Part shown: positions 46,008 through 57,084 of the stretch, piece by piece
Layout: each line of letters opens with the position of its first letter
Position numbering within the stretch: the stretch's first letter is position 1
Origin: Progne subis subis
Taxonomy: Eukaryota > Chordata > Aves > Passeriformes > Hirundinidae
DNA length: 64,000 bases
Direction: 5' to 3'
Assembly (NCBI GenBank): GCA_022316685.1
Contig: JAKJHU010001533.1
Span: 1 to 64,000, forward strand
Notes under the pieces: generated by a model
Databases searched by the model: none
Told to the model about the DNA's origin: nothing
Seen by the model: the letters and a program-made list of their open reading frames with translations, nothing else
Made by a program: the position numbers and the translations under genes

Positions 46008-46849
46008 TTACTCAGTATCCATTGTGGCCCAAATGCAAAGTTCAAAGGCTTGGGTGCAGCTGTTGTCGAATTCACCTCAGAGGTGTCGTGATCACTGACC
46101 AGCAGGTTTCAGAGTGACGGATTCCAGGGCCCTTGGAGATCTGTCAGTCTGGAACGAATTTGAGATCAGCTGCTCTGGCCGGAAGTGTTCCTCTTATCTT
46201 CTCCGGAGCTGACCATCTGGACTTTTATCTTCAGAGAGCTTGCAGTGTTCACTGCATGCAGAAGGCTTACTGTGACCCTGTTCAGCATGACACCACTTTG
46301 TCAGCAATGCACGAGTAAAATCCACCCCAGCTTGGTGCTTACTTGGCAGCTGCTGCAACCACACAACTTAGTAAGATATCTCTGGGTTTTTACCAGCTTA
46401 AGTCTTTAGTAAATAAATTCCAAGTGGACACTAAACAAGTATTTCGCTAAGAGATGATGAAATACTAAAATGAAAAGCAAGTCAGATTGCAGATGTAATT
46501 ATACTACATTAGAAACTCCAGTTGGTGAGGATCCATTCACCATATAGAGAGAAATTAGTAATCAAGGTAATTACAAAGACAGAGCATTTGTCTCCTGCAT
46601 GCTTTTCCAGGCTTGGAATCAACAGAGTTGACTACATGGAGAGTTGCCTAGGGTGAACTCAGAATTCACTCTCTCAGGCAGGAGACTAGTTAAGGAGTGT
46701 TACTGATAACAAAGAAGAAAAGTTATACAACATTGATTATTATAAATTACTTTGTTCTCATCTGCTTTTAGCATTTGTCTCCTACAAGTCTTCATCCATT
46801 CCTGTAGAAACCTAACTCTTTTTCCATTCCCCTGTGGCAGCTCCCATCC
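46008..46849 (-). other. non-coding segment between CEPT1 stop and the Cys-rich ORF
   Basis: A/T-rich, no sustained frame. The part next to 46,849 is probably CEPT1 3' UTR; the part near 46,008 is probably viral. I could not find the boundary and saw no poly(A) run. Confidence 0.45.
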
Positions 46850-47836
46850 CTAGTGATGGTTCGAGGGCATGGGGCAGCCCTTGATGCAGAACACGTGGAT
46901 GTGCAGGTGGGCAGCAATTCTGGCTGCACACGCTGACACAGTATTGGAGCAGTTTAAACAGGGACAGAATCAGGGCAATCCAGAGGACAATATACTTATC
47001 AATAAAGCTGTTAAAGTACTTGGTCAAGGAACAGCAATGCTGGTCCTGTGAATGCTGTGTCGTATAAATACATTTCACTCTTGGTTATGTGGGCAACCAC
47101 CAGTTTATTTGTGATCTTGGCAGACATAAAGCCAAAAGTCAGGATGCAGAGGCAGGGGTGCCTCTCAAAGAGCTGCACAGCAAATTTCTTGTAGATCATT
47201 GCAGCCAAGGCAATCACGGAGCTAATATGAAGAAAAGGTGAGAGGACACTTGTTCCTGCTAAAGTGGATCCCTTTTTTGCCAACTCCAGTTTGCACAGGA
47301 GAATATGGTTCCTGCCACAGTACAAAGAGTTGGGAGTATTTTCACCTGAATGTTCAGTATTAGTATCAGAGATTGCTAAAAAGGCGGTCCTCCAATCACT
47401 GCCAGTAAATGCATGATTATTATGACGATTTGTATTTCAGTCACATCAATCATGTCGAAGCGCAGCGTTCTTGAGATCTATGTCTGTCAGTGTGCGCAGT
47501 AAAACATGAATGTCACAGCAAAACAGCAGAGGAGCATCCAGTCACAGTTGGTGTACAGCTGCACAGCAATACAAATTTCTAAAACCACAAAGACTGTGGA
47601 CAATGAATCACAGCCATGATCAAAAAGCTCTCCTAACGGAGTGCTGCTCTTTGTCCTTCTTGCTTGTTTTCCATCTGTAGCATTCAGGGACTGGAATGCC
47701 ACAGGCACAAGCAATGAATGTCCAGGGAGGCGTCTGCCTTTGAAGCTGTTGAGCAGTAACATACTAATAGCAGAGTTGTAAATATATTTATTAACAGTTT
47801 GATGATGATGATCCGATTGGGGGCAATCCAGGCTGG
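46850..47836 (-). pseudogene. CEPT1: CEPT1 (choline/ethanolamine phosphotransferase) partial intronless copy, fused to viral gag
   Basis: The minus strand encodes CEPT1 from PAWIAPN (roughly residue 85 of about 416) to the natural C-terminus ending SNHH and a stop at 46,850-46,852. All residues of the CDP-alcohol phosphotransferase motif D-G-x2-A-R-x8-G-x3-D-x3-D are present at 47,675-47,607 (DGKQARR ... ELFDHGCD). Later blocks include [41 protein letters not shown] and FNSFID. CEPT1 makes phosphatidylcholine and phosphatidylethanolamine in ER/nuclear membranes. Lesions: frameshifts near 47,730 and 46,930, a stop for Trp near 47,375, and a deletion of about 24 bases near 47,290. There are no introns, so it came from spliced mRNA. 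The match favours CEPT1 over CHPT1. Confidence 0.9.
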
Positions 47837-47971
47837 AGAATTCATATCAGCAGTATGAATCCAATCTATCATTGCTAGAGCAGTTTTAGATTTCAAGCTG
47901 TGCTCTTTTACTGCATTTTTTGCCTGTTGCAAGATTTTCCATTCATGCTGCTCATACACAGGATTGCCATC
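47837..47971 (-). pseudogene. gag: gag capsid N-terminal segment of G, in frame with CEPT1
   Basis: Minus-strand VYEQHEWKILQQAKNAVKEH and following helices resemble the start of a class II capsid (P-V-x-E...W-K-x-L...A-V-K-E...D-W). The reading frame runs without break from capsid (TADMNS) into CEPT1 (PAWIAPN) at about 47,836. The upstream edge is cut by ERVL B3 at 47,971 (TSD CCATC); its continuation is at 53,434. Confidence 0.7.
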
Positions 47972-48636
47972 TGTCCTGGTTTGGAGACAAATTTGGGGGA
48001 AAACTCCTAAATAGGATCCCTCTGGGAAGCAAACCTAAGTGGCCCCTCCTTCTAACTAGTCCGAAAAAAAAAACCAAATTTTTTTTTTGAGAAAAGTGGA
48101 AAAACTATTTTACTAAACAAATAAAGTGCATACAAGTATAAAGAATGAATAATATGAAACAATAAAACTTCTCCTTCTCAAGTGAGATGGCAAATTGAGA
48201 AAGTCCTTGCCGTGGGTGTAGCTCGGCTCTCTTTCAGTTTCTCATTAGTCCCAGTCCCTCCGGCGCTGCTGGAAAATGCTGAGGTCTAGGCCCCGGTGGG
48301 CCGCAGGTGCAGCCCCCAGTGCTCTCCTGGGTTTTCTGTCCAGAGCAGGTTTAAACAGTTCTAAGAAAAAGGAAAAAAAAAACAGTCCAGGGAACTTCTC
48401 TGCCCTAGCTAGCTGAAACTAACTAAAAGCAAAAAGATCTCTGTCCTGCAGTCTCTCTAAGCCTCCGCCGAACACCCCGTCCACAGAAGAATGTGGAGGA
48501 GTCAGGCAGTTTTCTCAAAACAAACTCCGCGCTTCTCCTTGCTCTTAGAACCAGTCTTAAAGGCACAGGACTCAATATGCAGCACAAACAGAACAGACGA
48601 TTGGGGATACAAGCATCATAAAGTTACCCTAGGACA
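47972..48636 (-). mobile_element. 3' LTR of ERVL B3
   Basis: 665 bp, TGTCCTGG to CTAGGACA. Polypurine tract (minus GGGGATAAGGGGTGGAA) at 48,637-48,659. Confidence 0.9.
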
Positions 48637-48799
48637 TTCCACCCCTTATCCCCATATTGTCAATTTACTAAAATTAATACATACTCAAGCTCTACACACA
48701 CATACATCGATATAAAAAACAATATGCAATATACAGCTACATACAGTGGCAGTACTATTCAGCACACAATGATAATTACACACGGTTCTCACCCAACAA

Positions 48800-49450
48800 T
48801 TAAATCTCCCTGGGGTACACATCGTGCTTTGGCCACTTCTCTCTTTCAGCAATGTCTAGGGCCAGTTGAACAGCTTTGAGTTCAGCAAGTTGGCTTGACC
48901 CACCTTCTCTTTCAGTGGCTTCTGCAACCTGTCGTGTGGGGCTCCATACGGCTGCTTTCCACTTTCGTTTCATCCCAACAATGCAGCAGGAACCATCAGT
49001 GAAAAGAGCGTAGCATGTTTCTTCTGCTGGCAGTTGGTTGTATGGTGGAGCTTCTTCAGCACGTGTCACTTTTTCTTGCTCCTCTTCATCTATGAGACTA
49101 AAGTTTTCACCTTCCGGCTAGTTTGTAATTATTTCTAGAATCCCAGGGCGATTTGGGTTTCTAATGCGGGTGCGCAGAGTTATGAGGGCAATCTATTTGC
49201 TCTATGTGGCATAGGTGGCATGGTGGGTAGAGGGAATTTCTGCTTTGAACATCCATCCCAGCACTGGTATTCGAGGTGCCAGCAGGAGTTGTGTTTCAGT
49301 GCCTGCTACTTCTGAGGCGGCTTGAACTCCTTCATAGGCAGCCAAGATTTCTTTCTCTGTTGGAGTGTAGTTGGCTTCGGATCCTTTGTACCTTCGGCTT
49401 TAGAATCCCAGTGGTCGGCCCCGAGTTTCCTCAGGCACTTTGTGCCAAAG
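48800..49450 (-). pseudogene. pol: RNase H region of ERVL B3
   Basis: 49,069-48,830 reads ALFTDGSCCIVG, AAVWSPTRQVAE and AELKAVQLALDIAE (two acidic-site regions). The sequence switches at about 48,829 to the 3' non-coding part, removing the last RNase H block and integrase. Confidence 0.68.
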
Positions 49451-50483
49451 GCTCCAGGACAGGCCATTGTTCCCGGCTGCTGAGTAGAGCACGTTCTTTA
49501 CATCTGGTCCTGTCCTGACTGGGCTAAGGGCTATTGCATGAGTGATTTCTTGCTTGATCTGGGCAAAGGCTTGTTGCTGTTCAGGGCCCCAGTGGAAATC
49601 GTTCTTTTTGCGGGTGACCAGGTAGAGAGGGCTCACAATCTGGTTGTACTCAGGGATGTGCATTCTCCAAAAACTTATGGCGCTTAGGAAAGCTTGTGTT
49701 TCCTTTTTGGTTGGTTGGTGGACACATTGCTGTGATCTTGTTGATGACTTCAGTGGGAATCTGACGCCTTCTATCGTGCCACTTTATTTCTAGAAACTGG
49801 ATCTCTCGAGCAGGTCCCTTAACTTTGCTCTTCTTGATAGCAAAGCCAGCCTTCAGGAGAATCTGGATGATCTTCTCTCCTTTTTCAAACACTTTCATTG
49901 CTGTGTTTCCCCACACAATGATGTCATTAATGTACTGTAGATGTTCTGGAGCCTTACTTTTTTCCAGTGCAGCCTGGATCAGTCTATGGCAGATGGTGGG
50001 GCTGTGTTTCCACCCCTGGGGCAGTCGGTTCCAGGTGTACTGCACGCCCCTCTAGGTGAAAGCAAACTGAGGCCTGCATTCTGCAGCCAGAGGAATGGAA
50101 AAAAATGCATTAGCAATGTCAATAGTGGCGTACTATTTTGCTGCCTTGGACTCCAGCTCGTACTGGAGTTTCAGCATGTCTGGCACAGCAGCGCTCAATG
50201 GTGGAGTCACTTGGTTCAAGGCACGGTAGTCCACAGTTAATCTATATTCTCTGTTAGACTTGCGCACAGGCCAGATGGGGCTGTTGAAGGGTGAGTGGGT
50301 TTTGCTGACCACCCCTTGGCTCTCCAGCTCACGGATCATCTTGTGGATGGGGATCACAGCATCTCGAGTTGTTCTGTACTGTCGGCGATGCACTGTTGAA
50401 GTGGCAATTGGCACTTGTTGCTCTTCCACCTTCAGAAGACTTACAGCAGATGGGTTCTCTGATAGTCCAGGCAAGGTATTCAA
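49400..50483 (-). pseudogene. pol: reverse transcriptase of ERVL B3
   Basis: Motifs: YRLTVDYRALNQV and LKLQYELESKAAK, then a TAG for Trp, YTWNRLPQGWKHSPTICH, and LQYINDIIVWG, where the catalytic YIDD has become YIND (Asp to Asn), expected to abolish polymerisation. Thumb and connection follow, with a frameshift near 49,710. Confidence 0.75.
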
Positions 50484-50624
50484 CTGCTTAACATCCCCTG
50501 TTTCTACAGCTGCTATCCTGAATGTTCACTTAAATCCCTTCGGGTCTTTGAAATACTCATTTTGGAGGAAGTCTATGCCTAAAATTCATGGAGCCTCTGG
50601 GCCAGTCACAATAGGGTGTCTCTT

Positions 50625-50813
50625 CTACTCATTTCTAATTAGGCTCACATCAGCTTCCACCAAAGTAAAATCTTGTGAACCCCCTGTCACCCCAGCAATG
50701 GAAACAGATTCTTCCCCCACATGTTTTGATGGGAGTAATGTGCACTGTGCACCAGTGTCAACTAAGGCCTCATATTTTTGTGGTTCTGATGTGCCAGGCC
50801 AACGAATCCACAC
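50625..50813 (-). pseudogene. pro: protease of ERVL B3
   Basis: EALVDTGAQCTLLPS keeps the canonical D-T-G. A TAG at about 50,624 interrupts before the RT, at the same Trp codon as in B2. Confidence 0.7.
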
Positions 50814-50867
50814 AGTCCAAAAAACACGGTTTTCTCTAGCCTCTACCTGGCTAGAGGCAGGGCCCCT

Positions 50868-51560
50868 CTAAGCCTGATTATCCCTATTTCCCTGGGTAAC
50901 CGGAGCTGCTTCCTTCTTGCTAGAACTTCCTCTCACAGTCTTGCCATCCAACAATTCATGCAGCCGTTGTGTCATAGCATCAGTAGATTCTCCATCCCAT
51001 CTTTTCATGTTTTCTCCACAATTACGCAGGAAGGACCACAGCTTAGCCCGTGGGATGCCTTTTCCCTCTCTATTTAGGGAACGTTTGCGTGTGGTGCCAG
51101 AGCTCCTAGCTTGTACTGCAGAGATCTGGAGAATGTTCTCCTTCAGTTCTTTGTGATTTTCCGTTATCTTGTCTGCTAATCCCCGCACTTGTGTTTCCAA
51201 AGCTGCGATTCTTGCATGTCTTGGTCCATGCATGGCATCTCCATATGTTCAGAGCTTCTTCGCCATATCAAGCACTGTCGCTTTTGTCTCATCCTGCTTC
51301 ATTATTGCTAAAGCAGAGGAGTATTTTTGTGGCCTAAGTCGTACAAATTTTCGCTACATTACAGGTATTTAGGTTATCTGAGAAGACAATCTCCACCACA
51401 GCTATTTCTCTCAAGCGCTGAATCCCTTGTTCAATGGTTTTCTACTGGGTTTGCTGCAGATAGAGATCGTCGGCACACAGATATGTTTGTGCCACACTTC
51501 CTAGGACCTGTTCCCAGAGACTGCAAGGACTAGCCTCCCTCATCATTTCTTGGTCAATAA
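50868..51560 (-). pseudogene. gag: coiled-coil gag segment of ERVL B3
   Basis: 51,233-50,868 contains AALETQVRGLADKITEN and a basic tail; upstream (51,234-51,560) the frame is broken. Counterpart of 34,391-33,855. Confidence 0.55.
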
Positions 51561-51648
51561 GTGGATCATGTGATAGGGATCTAAGATGTCTTGCTTCAGT
51601 GCCATCTAGTATTGTAGCCTCGCCTGCAGCATCCTAAAGATGGACTAA

Positions 51649-52700
51649 CTAACTAAATACAGATTCATCATGTCGTCGAGTATAATCCTTTCTTAGGCCA
51701 CGAAGGTCCTTCAGGGAAAAGGACTCAATAGTATCTCTGGATCTTGTAGCAGTTGGTCGGGCTCCTGATCTTGTAGCAGTTGGTTGGGCTCCTGATCTTG
51801 TAGCAGCTGGTTGGGCTTCTGATTTTGTATCAGTTGGTTCAGCTTCTGACTGTGTATCATGAGTTGCTTCAGCTTCTGATTGTGTGTCAGTTGGTTTGAC
51901 TCCCGACTGGGTGTCAGGGGGCATTGAGGATCTTTCACCTGAATTATCGTCTACTGGTCGATCGGTTTTGTCCGTGTGCTTCTTTCCCTTCTTTACTGCA
52001 GCAACTGCTGGTGTCTTAGCCTCACTGTCTGGTTTTGCTGCAGCCTGAATGGCTGTGGGATTGGCTGCAGCCTGAGTGACTGATTTATCTCCCTGCTCCC
52101 TTGCCTCTATCTGCTGCCCTACAGTGTTTAGCAGTGTGTGACTCATTCTAGAAAAGCTATAAGCCATATAGAGGAAAGTCATCAGGTGAAATACCAGGGA
52201 GGTGGGGTCTTTAACATTCAGGAGACCCTGAACATTTTCCAAAAGTGATGTAACTGGCTCAAAAGAGAAGAAGGAAAAAAGAGGCTGAAGAGCCTCATCC
52301 CCTACTCCTATTCTAACAAACTGGGTGCAATTATTGATAAATCCCCAAAACATGCTGCTGGAACTAGGACGCAGGGTAGGACGAAAAACCATAAACTGAA
52401 CATACTCAGAACAAACTCCAGTATCTTTATAAGCTTCTTGTAAACCATAATCACTGAAACCAGCAAAATAACTATTCTAATTTGTGCATCCTTAGTGTAA
52501 AAGCTGTATGTTAGGGACAATATTTGAGCTATTTCTGGGTAGGAAAACAAACCTAGGGACTAGGAAGGTATTAAGACCTCAAAAAAGCTTAGGGAACAGA
52601 AATGCAGAAAATATTCTAAGAGACATTAGGACTTTAAGAAGCACCATGGCCACTGTCTGTTTAATCCCCTCCCAAAGGACAACCAACAAAAATAAATGCA
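51649..52700 (-). pseudogene. gag: first ORF of ERVL B3 (hydrophobic plus repeat tail)
   Basis: 52,550-52,400 carries the hydrophobic part; after a frameshift, 52,392-51,649 continues through MFWGFINNCTQFV and the Ala/Lys linker to a short repeat tail (about five units). The Trp missing in B1 is intact here. Confidence 0.6.
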
Positions 52701-52737
52701 GTTAATAATAATCAATACAAGTTTTTTCTACTCTCGT

Positions 52738-52755
52738 GCCCCACGTTGGGCACCA
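52738..52755 (-). promoter_or_regulatory. PBS of ERVL B3, tRNA-Lys(1,2) match
   Basis: Minus strand TGGTGCCCAACGTGGGGC, essentially the Lys(1,2) PBS known from beta-type viruses and distinct from the Leu PBS that gave ERV-L its name. Confidence 0.78.
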
Positions 52756-52765
52756 ATTAAGGGTA

Positions 52766-53433
52766 TGTCCTGGTTTGGAGACAAATTTGGGGGAAAACCC
52801 CTGTATAGGATCCCTCTGGGAAGCAAACCTAAGTGGCCCCTCCCTCTAAGTAGTCCGAAAAAAAAAAAAAAAACCCCTTTTTGTAAAGAAGTGGAAAAAA
52901 CTATTTTACTAAGCAAATGAAGTGCATACGAGTATAAAGAATGAATAATATGAAAAAATAAAACCTGTCCTTCTGAAGTGAGATGGCAAATTGAGAAAGT
53001 CCTTGCTGTGGGTGTAGCTCGGCTCTCTTTCAGTCTCTCATCAGTCCCAGTCCCTCCGGCGCTGCTGGAAAATGCCGAGGTCTAGGCCCCGGTGGGCCGC
53101 AGGTGCAGCCCCCAGTGCTCCCCCTGGGTTTTCTGTCCATATCAGCTTTAAACAGTTCTAAGAAAAAGGAAAAAAAAAACAGTCCAGGGAACTTCTCTGC
53201 CCTAGCTAGCTGAAACTAACTAAAAGCAAAAAGATCTCTGTCCTGCAGTCTCTCCAAGTCTCTGCCGAACACCCCATCCACAGAAGAATGTGGAGGAGTC
53301 AGGCAGTTTTCTCAAAACAAACTCCGCGCTTCTCCTTGCTCTTAGAACCCGTCTTAAAGGCACAGGACTCAATATACAGCACAAACAGAACAGACGATTG
53401 GGGATACAAGCATCATAAAGTTACCCTAGGACA
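52766..53433 (-). mobile_element. 5' LTR of ERVL B3
   Basis: 668 bp, TGTCCTGG to CTAGGACA, 10 bases from the PBS. Confidence 0.9.
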
Positions 53434-53591
53434 CCATCTCTGAACACAACAGGACATGCTACAAGACATGCTGTGTCTCCTGCGGGTTCCACTGTCTTTC
53501 TCGTATAGCATCTCGTATAATTTTGGACCATCGAGTCACAGGTGGAGCAGGCGAAGGCATTGCCTGGGAACTGCTTTCTGCAGTCTCTTCT
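53434..53591 (-). pseudogene. gag: gag segment of provirus G (matrix-capsid junction)
   Basis: Minus strand from 53,591: coding traces PPVTRWSKIIRDAIRE and ACPVVFRDG, a class II pre-capsid linker and capsid start. A frameshift lies near 53,465. It links the gag piece at 38,188 (other side of the E insertion) with the capsid piece at 47,971 (other side of ERVL B3). Confidence 0.62.
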
Positions 53592-53966
53592 TGTCACCGA
53601 GACCCACAAAGCAGTCACATGCAGACAAGAGATTTTCGCAGAGGTCCTTCCGATCCAGCTCACAGCCGAGAGAGCAGAGAGAAGAAGACCCCTTTGTTTA
53701 TTTCTTACTTTTTATACATTTATGGGTCTAGCAGAAGATTGGCTTTTTGGGGTTTCCCCCCCCCCAGCCTCAGTGGCCAGACCAATTGTCAGTTACAATT
53801 GTTTTCAGGTTAGAAATATGCAAACAAAGGACAGAGAATGAAAAACAAAGGATTTGTTTGTTACATCTGTGAGAAAAGGTAGAAAACTGCTCTAATATTC
53901 TACAGTAACTAAAGGATCTGACTCCATTTCAAAAGGCTTTAAAAACTCAGAAAAATCAGGGTAACA
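53592..53966 (-). mobile_element. 3' LTR of E2
   Basis: 375 bp; on the minus strand begins TGTTACCC like the E1 5' LTR and shares its AATGGAGTCAGATCC variant. Polypurine tract CTAAAAGGGTGAGA at 53,967-53,980. Confidence 0.86.
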
Positions 53967-53989
53967 TCTCACCCTTTTAGCTTTACAAA

Positions 53990-54754
53990 AAAAGAAAAAC
54001 AGAAAAAGAAAAATTCCAGAATTTTGACCCCCAAATATTTCCAGGGAGGTTGTTGTTGTACCTGTTCTGGAGCCACCTGCAGTCCATGTGAATGCAGAGC
54101 ATTCAACAACTGAGGCTGTATCCTCAGCAGCTCATCCTGGGTGGGCGCAGCCACCAAAATGTCGTCCATATAATGATAGATGTGAGTACCGGGAAACTGC
54201 TTGCGAACTCCAGACAAGGCACAGGCTACATACAGGTGGCATAACACTGGGGAATTTCGCATGCCCTGAGGCAAAAATTTCCATTGATACCGCTGTGCAG
54301 GCTCGGCATTATTTATTCTTGGTACCGTGAAGGCAAATTTTGGTCTTTCATCAGGATGCAGAGGGATCGTAAAAAAAAAATCCTTCAGATCCACAATGCG
54401 GACCAGCCAGTCCATGGGAAGCATGGTAGGCGATGGCATGCCCGCCTGCAATGTCCCCATGCCTTCCATCACGGCATTGATCTTTCGGAGGTCTTGTAGC
54501 AACCTCCATTTCCCAGACTTCTTTTTGATACAAAAGACAGGAGTGTTCCAGGGACTGGTAGATGGTTCCAAATGCCTCTGGTCCAACTGCTCCTGTACGA
54601 GTTCAAAAAGGGCCACTAGCTTGTCATGAGGGAGGGGCCAATGGTTCTCCCAGATGGGTCTGTCCACCAGCCACCGTAGAGGAGGCGTGGGACACTCTGC
54701 GCCCTTCATCACAGTGGCCCCAATCAAAAATCCGTTCCCAATCGCACCCCCCAT
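53990..54754 (-). pseudogene. pol: reverse transcriptase of E2
   Basis: A continuous frame from protease overlap to WKYLGVKI, with [47 protein letters not shown] and HYMDDILVAAP, so all RT palm motifs are present. It then runs into A/T-rich 3' non-coding DNA; thumb, RNase H and integrase are deleted. The palm that E1 lacks is present here. Confidence 0.8.
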
Positions 54755-55600
54755 GCGGCCAAAACATTCCTCCCCCAGAGGTTCTGAGGAATCTCAGTAA
54801 CATGAGGCCAAATTAGGGCCATCTGTCCCTCCAGGTTCATGATGGCCACGGGATTCTGGCTCACGTAGCATTGCTTCGTTCCTCCTAAGCCCGCGATCGA
54901 TGTCATTGCCAGGTTCAAATGCCACTGCGGGGGCCAAGCAGCCAGGGAGAGAATGCTCACGCCTGCCTCCGTATCTAGGAGGCCACAAAGGTGAATATCC
55001 TGGACCAAGGGCTCAAAACCAGCCTGCCCGTCGGCCCTGGTATAATTGCCTGTTCCCATTAGCATATCGGTATTAACCATACGCCTAGGCTCCCCTGGAC
55101 CCAGTGTCCTATTCCGTTCCACCGCTCTGACTGCCAACTGAGTCCATTTATGCTCAAAGAAGTCATATTCAGCCAGTGGCAAAAGTGCTCGAGCCAAGCT
55201 CCGAATGTCAAAGGGTGTCAAAGACTGGCATTAAAATAACGGAGAACCGGCATCACCTCAGCTGAGCCCAGACCATACTTCCCGACTGCACCACGCAGTT
55301 CTGTCAAGGCCTGCCAAGCCAAGGGTTGATAGGTGTTATGAGTAGCACCCTGAAGGACAGGAAAGGCCTCAAGACCCTCAGATGAAACAGCAGCACCTGC
55401 CTTATCCTGCCCTGTGGGCCCCACAGGGTCAGAGGCAGGCACTCAGCTGGGGACCGGCTGAACACCAGACATCACATGTCCAGCACCAGCATCAGCACCA
55501 CCGTTCAGTCCTTCAACCTTAGCTTTTACCTCCCCCCAGAATTGCCTGCGTTCTTTCGGGCATACCGTCACCTGATAGGGGGGGAGCGTCCAGCAGGCTG
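54724..55600 (-). pseudogene. gag: capsid fused to protease in E2
   Basis: 55,442-55,218 and 55,221-54,996 encode capsid (AWQALTELRGAVGKYG, EHKWTQLAVRAVERN) up to FEPLVQ, which jumps to DIHLCGLLDTEAGVSIL, the protease. About 1.15 kb (capsid C-terminus, knuckle, dUTPase) is missing compared with E1. The protease again has D-T-E. Confidence 0.72.
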
Positions 55601-57009
55601 TGGATGAAGAGCCAACAGCGCGGGACCCTCTGCTCTTGTTAAAGACCGGCCGCATTCCGGCCGTGTCCTCGTTCGCGCTGAACTTAAACACCTCGGCGCC
55701 CACCACGGCCGTAACGCTCACAGCGGGAAGCGGAGGCAGGGCCGGACCAGGTGCTGGTGCCGGGCCTGCCGCATCCGCAGCAGGGCGGGAGCCTGCCAGC
55801 AGCGCCGCGGCACCGGCCACCGGAGACCAGTCAAAGGGCTCCGTGGTGGGCACACATCCCGGCCTAGCTGGGGAGCTCGGGCTGTATTGAGGCGGAGACG
55901 GCAACCGAACCTCGGCCACACCAGGGGTCGCGCCGTCCCCCGCCGGCAGCCTATCACAGCTGGCCGTACCAGAGTCTCTCCCCGTCCGGGAGCACCATCC
56001 CCAGCCGCAGCCCATGGTGCTGGCACGGGGAGCGGAGCTTCTGGGACCTCCCCGAGAAGAGTCCCTGCGGGGGGGCAGAAGCCTGCAGGCACCGCCCCCC
56101 CCAAGTGGGGCGGAGCTGTCAGCCCGCCCATGGGGGCGGCGTCCATCGAAGAACAGACCGGGACCTTGCCTCTGGCAGCGTCCCCGCCCCGCGCCCCCTC
56201 AGCAGGCGGCGCGGGGACAGAAGTGGCCAACACACCCCCCTCCGGGCCTGGCCTGGGTGGCAGGGTGGGGTGCTCTGCTTCACCCGACTCCATCGGATAA
56301 GTGATCGTCGTGCGGCAGCACGGACAGTGCACAGTGACCGAATCCTGGTCAACCGACAGTGGGGGCCGCACCCCTGGGCCGTCCCCCCCCACCAACGCCG
56401 GAAAGGCATGGAGGGGAGGCGGCCCCGCCCCGCTCCGGTGGCTCCGCAGCGCGTGGACAGGCAGGACCGGCCCCGGGCTCGGCAGGGTCCCGCCCCGCCG
56501 CTGCCCGAGCAGCGCTGACGGGGTCGGGACGCGACCCCCACTCAGAGATCATCGCCGGAGCCCGATGGGATAAAACCACCCGGCACAGGGACCGGGGAGG
56601 AAGGGGTTGAGTCCATCTCACAAGGGAGCTGAAGCTCGGACTCAGACAATACTTCCGGGTCTGATATAATGACCCCGCCCCCCTCCAGCCCCCCGTCCAG
56701 CCTCGAAATGGGGGAGACAGCCCGCGAGGAATGCGAGCTGGGAGGGGTCGACCTAAACAGAGCCCTCTCAAATAACTTCCACTGCAGCAACAAACTTGCA
56801 ATCTCCTCATCATATTCTCTTTCAAGGGAGTCCATCAGACGTTCTCCCAGGAGGAACCATACCTGCCGACTGAGCACAGCATTTGGCGGGGGAAAGAACC
56901 CACGCTCTCTGCCCCACGCGAACAGACGCTGAAGCCCCTCCCAGGAGACTTGAGCGTGTTTCCGCTCCAAGAGGTCCCCCCAAAGCTCCAATACCAGAGT
57001 GTCCTGCAT
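55601..57009 (-). pseudogene. gag: gag matrix and Pro-rich region of E2
   Basis: ATG at 57,009 gives MQDTLVLELWGDLLERK, equal to E1 in layout. The matrix frame is open to about 56,542; the GC-rich Pro/Gly part is frame-shifted. Long plus-strand frames in this segment are composition artefacts. Confidence 0.7.
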
Positions 57010-57064
57010 GGCAGGCACACCACAGGGAAAAAGGGGAAGGAAAACCCCACCAGACTGTTTCTCC

Positions 57065-57082
57065 CACATGTCGGGGTCACCA
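57065..57082 (-). promoter_or_regulatory. PBS of E2, tRNA-Trp
   Basis: Minus strand TGGTGACCCCGACATGTG, close to the avian tRNA-Trp PBS (TGGTGACCCCGACGTGAT). Confidence 0.78.
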
Positions 57083-57084
57083 CT

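Larger units (their letters stand above)
47972..53433 (-). mobile_element. ERVL-like provirus B3, integrase deleted
   Basis: Flanked by CCATC (47,967-47,971 and 53,434-53,438), inserted in the gag part of provirus G. LTRs 665 and 668 bp, better-conserved PBS, gag-like ORF, protease, RT, partial RNase H; the integrase and nearby 1.1 kb are missing (junction about 48,829). It shares several Trp-to-stop changes with B2. Confidence 0.87.

Noticed and set aside
46812..47959. CEPT1 sequence as a functional host gene or an ordinary LINE-made processed pseudogene
   Set aside because: Frameshifts and a stop exclude function. An ordinary retrocopy would have a poly(A) tail and its own target duplication and would not begin in frame inside a viral capsid; none was seen. 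The poly(A) test is limited because the 3' boundary is unclear.
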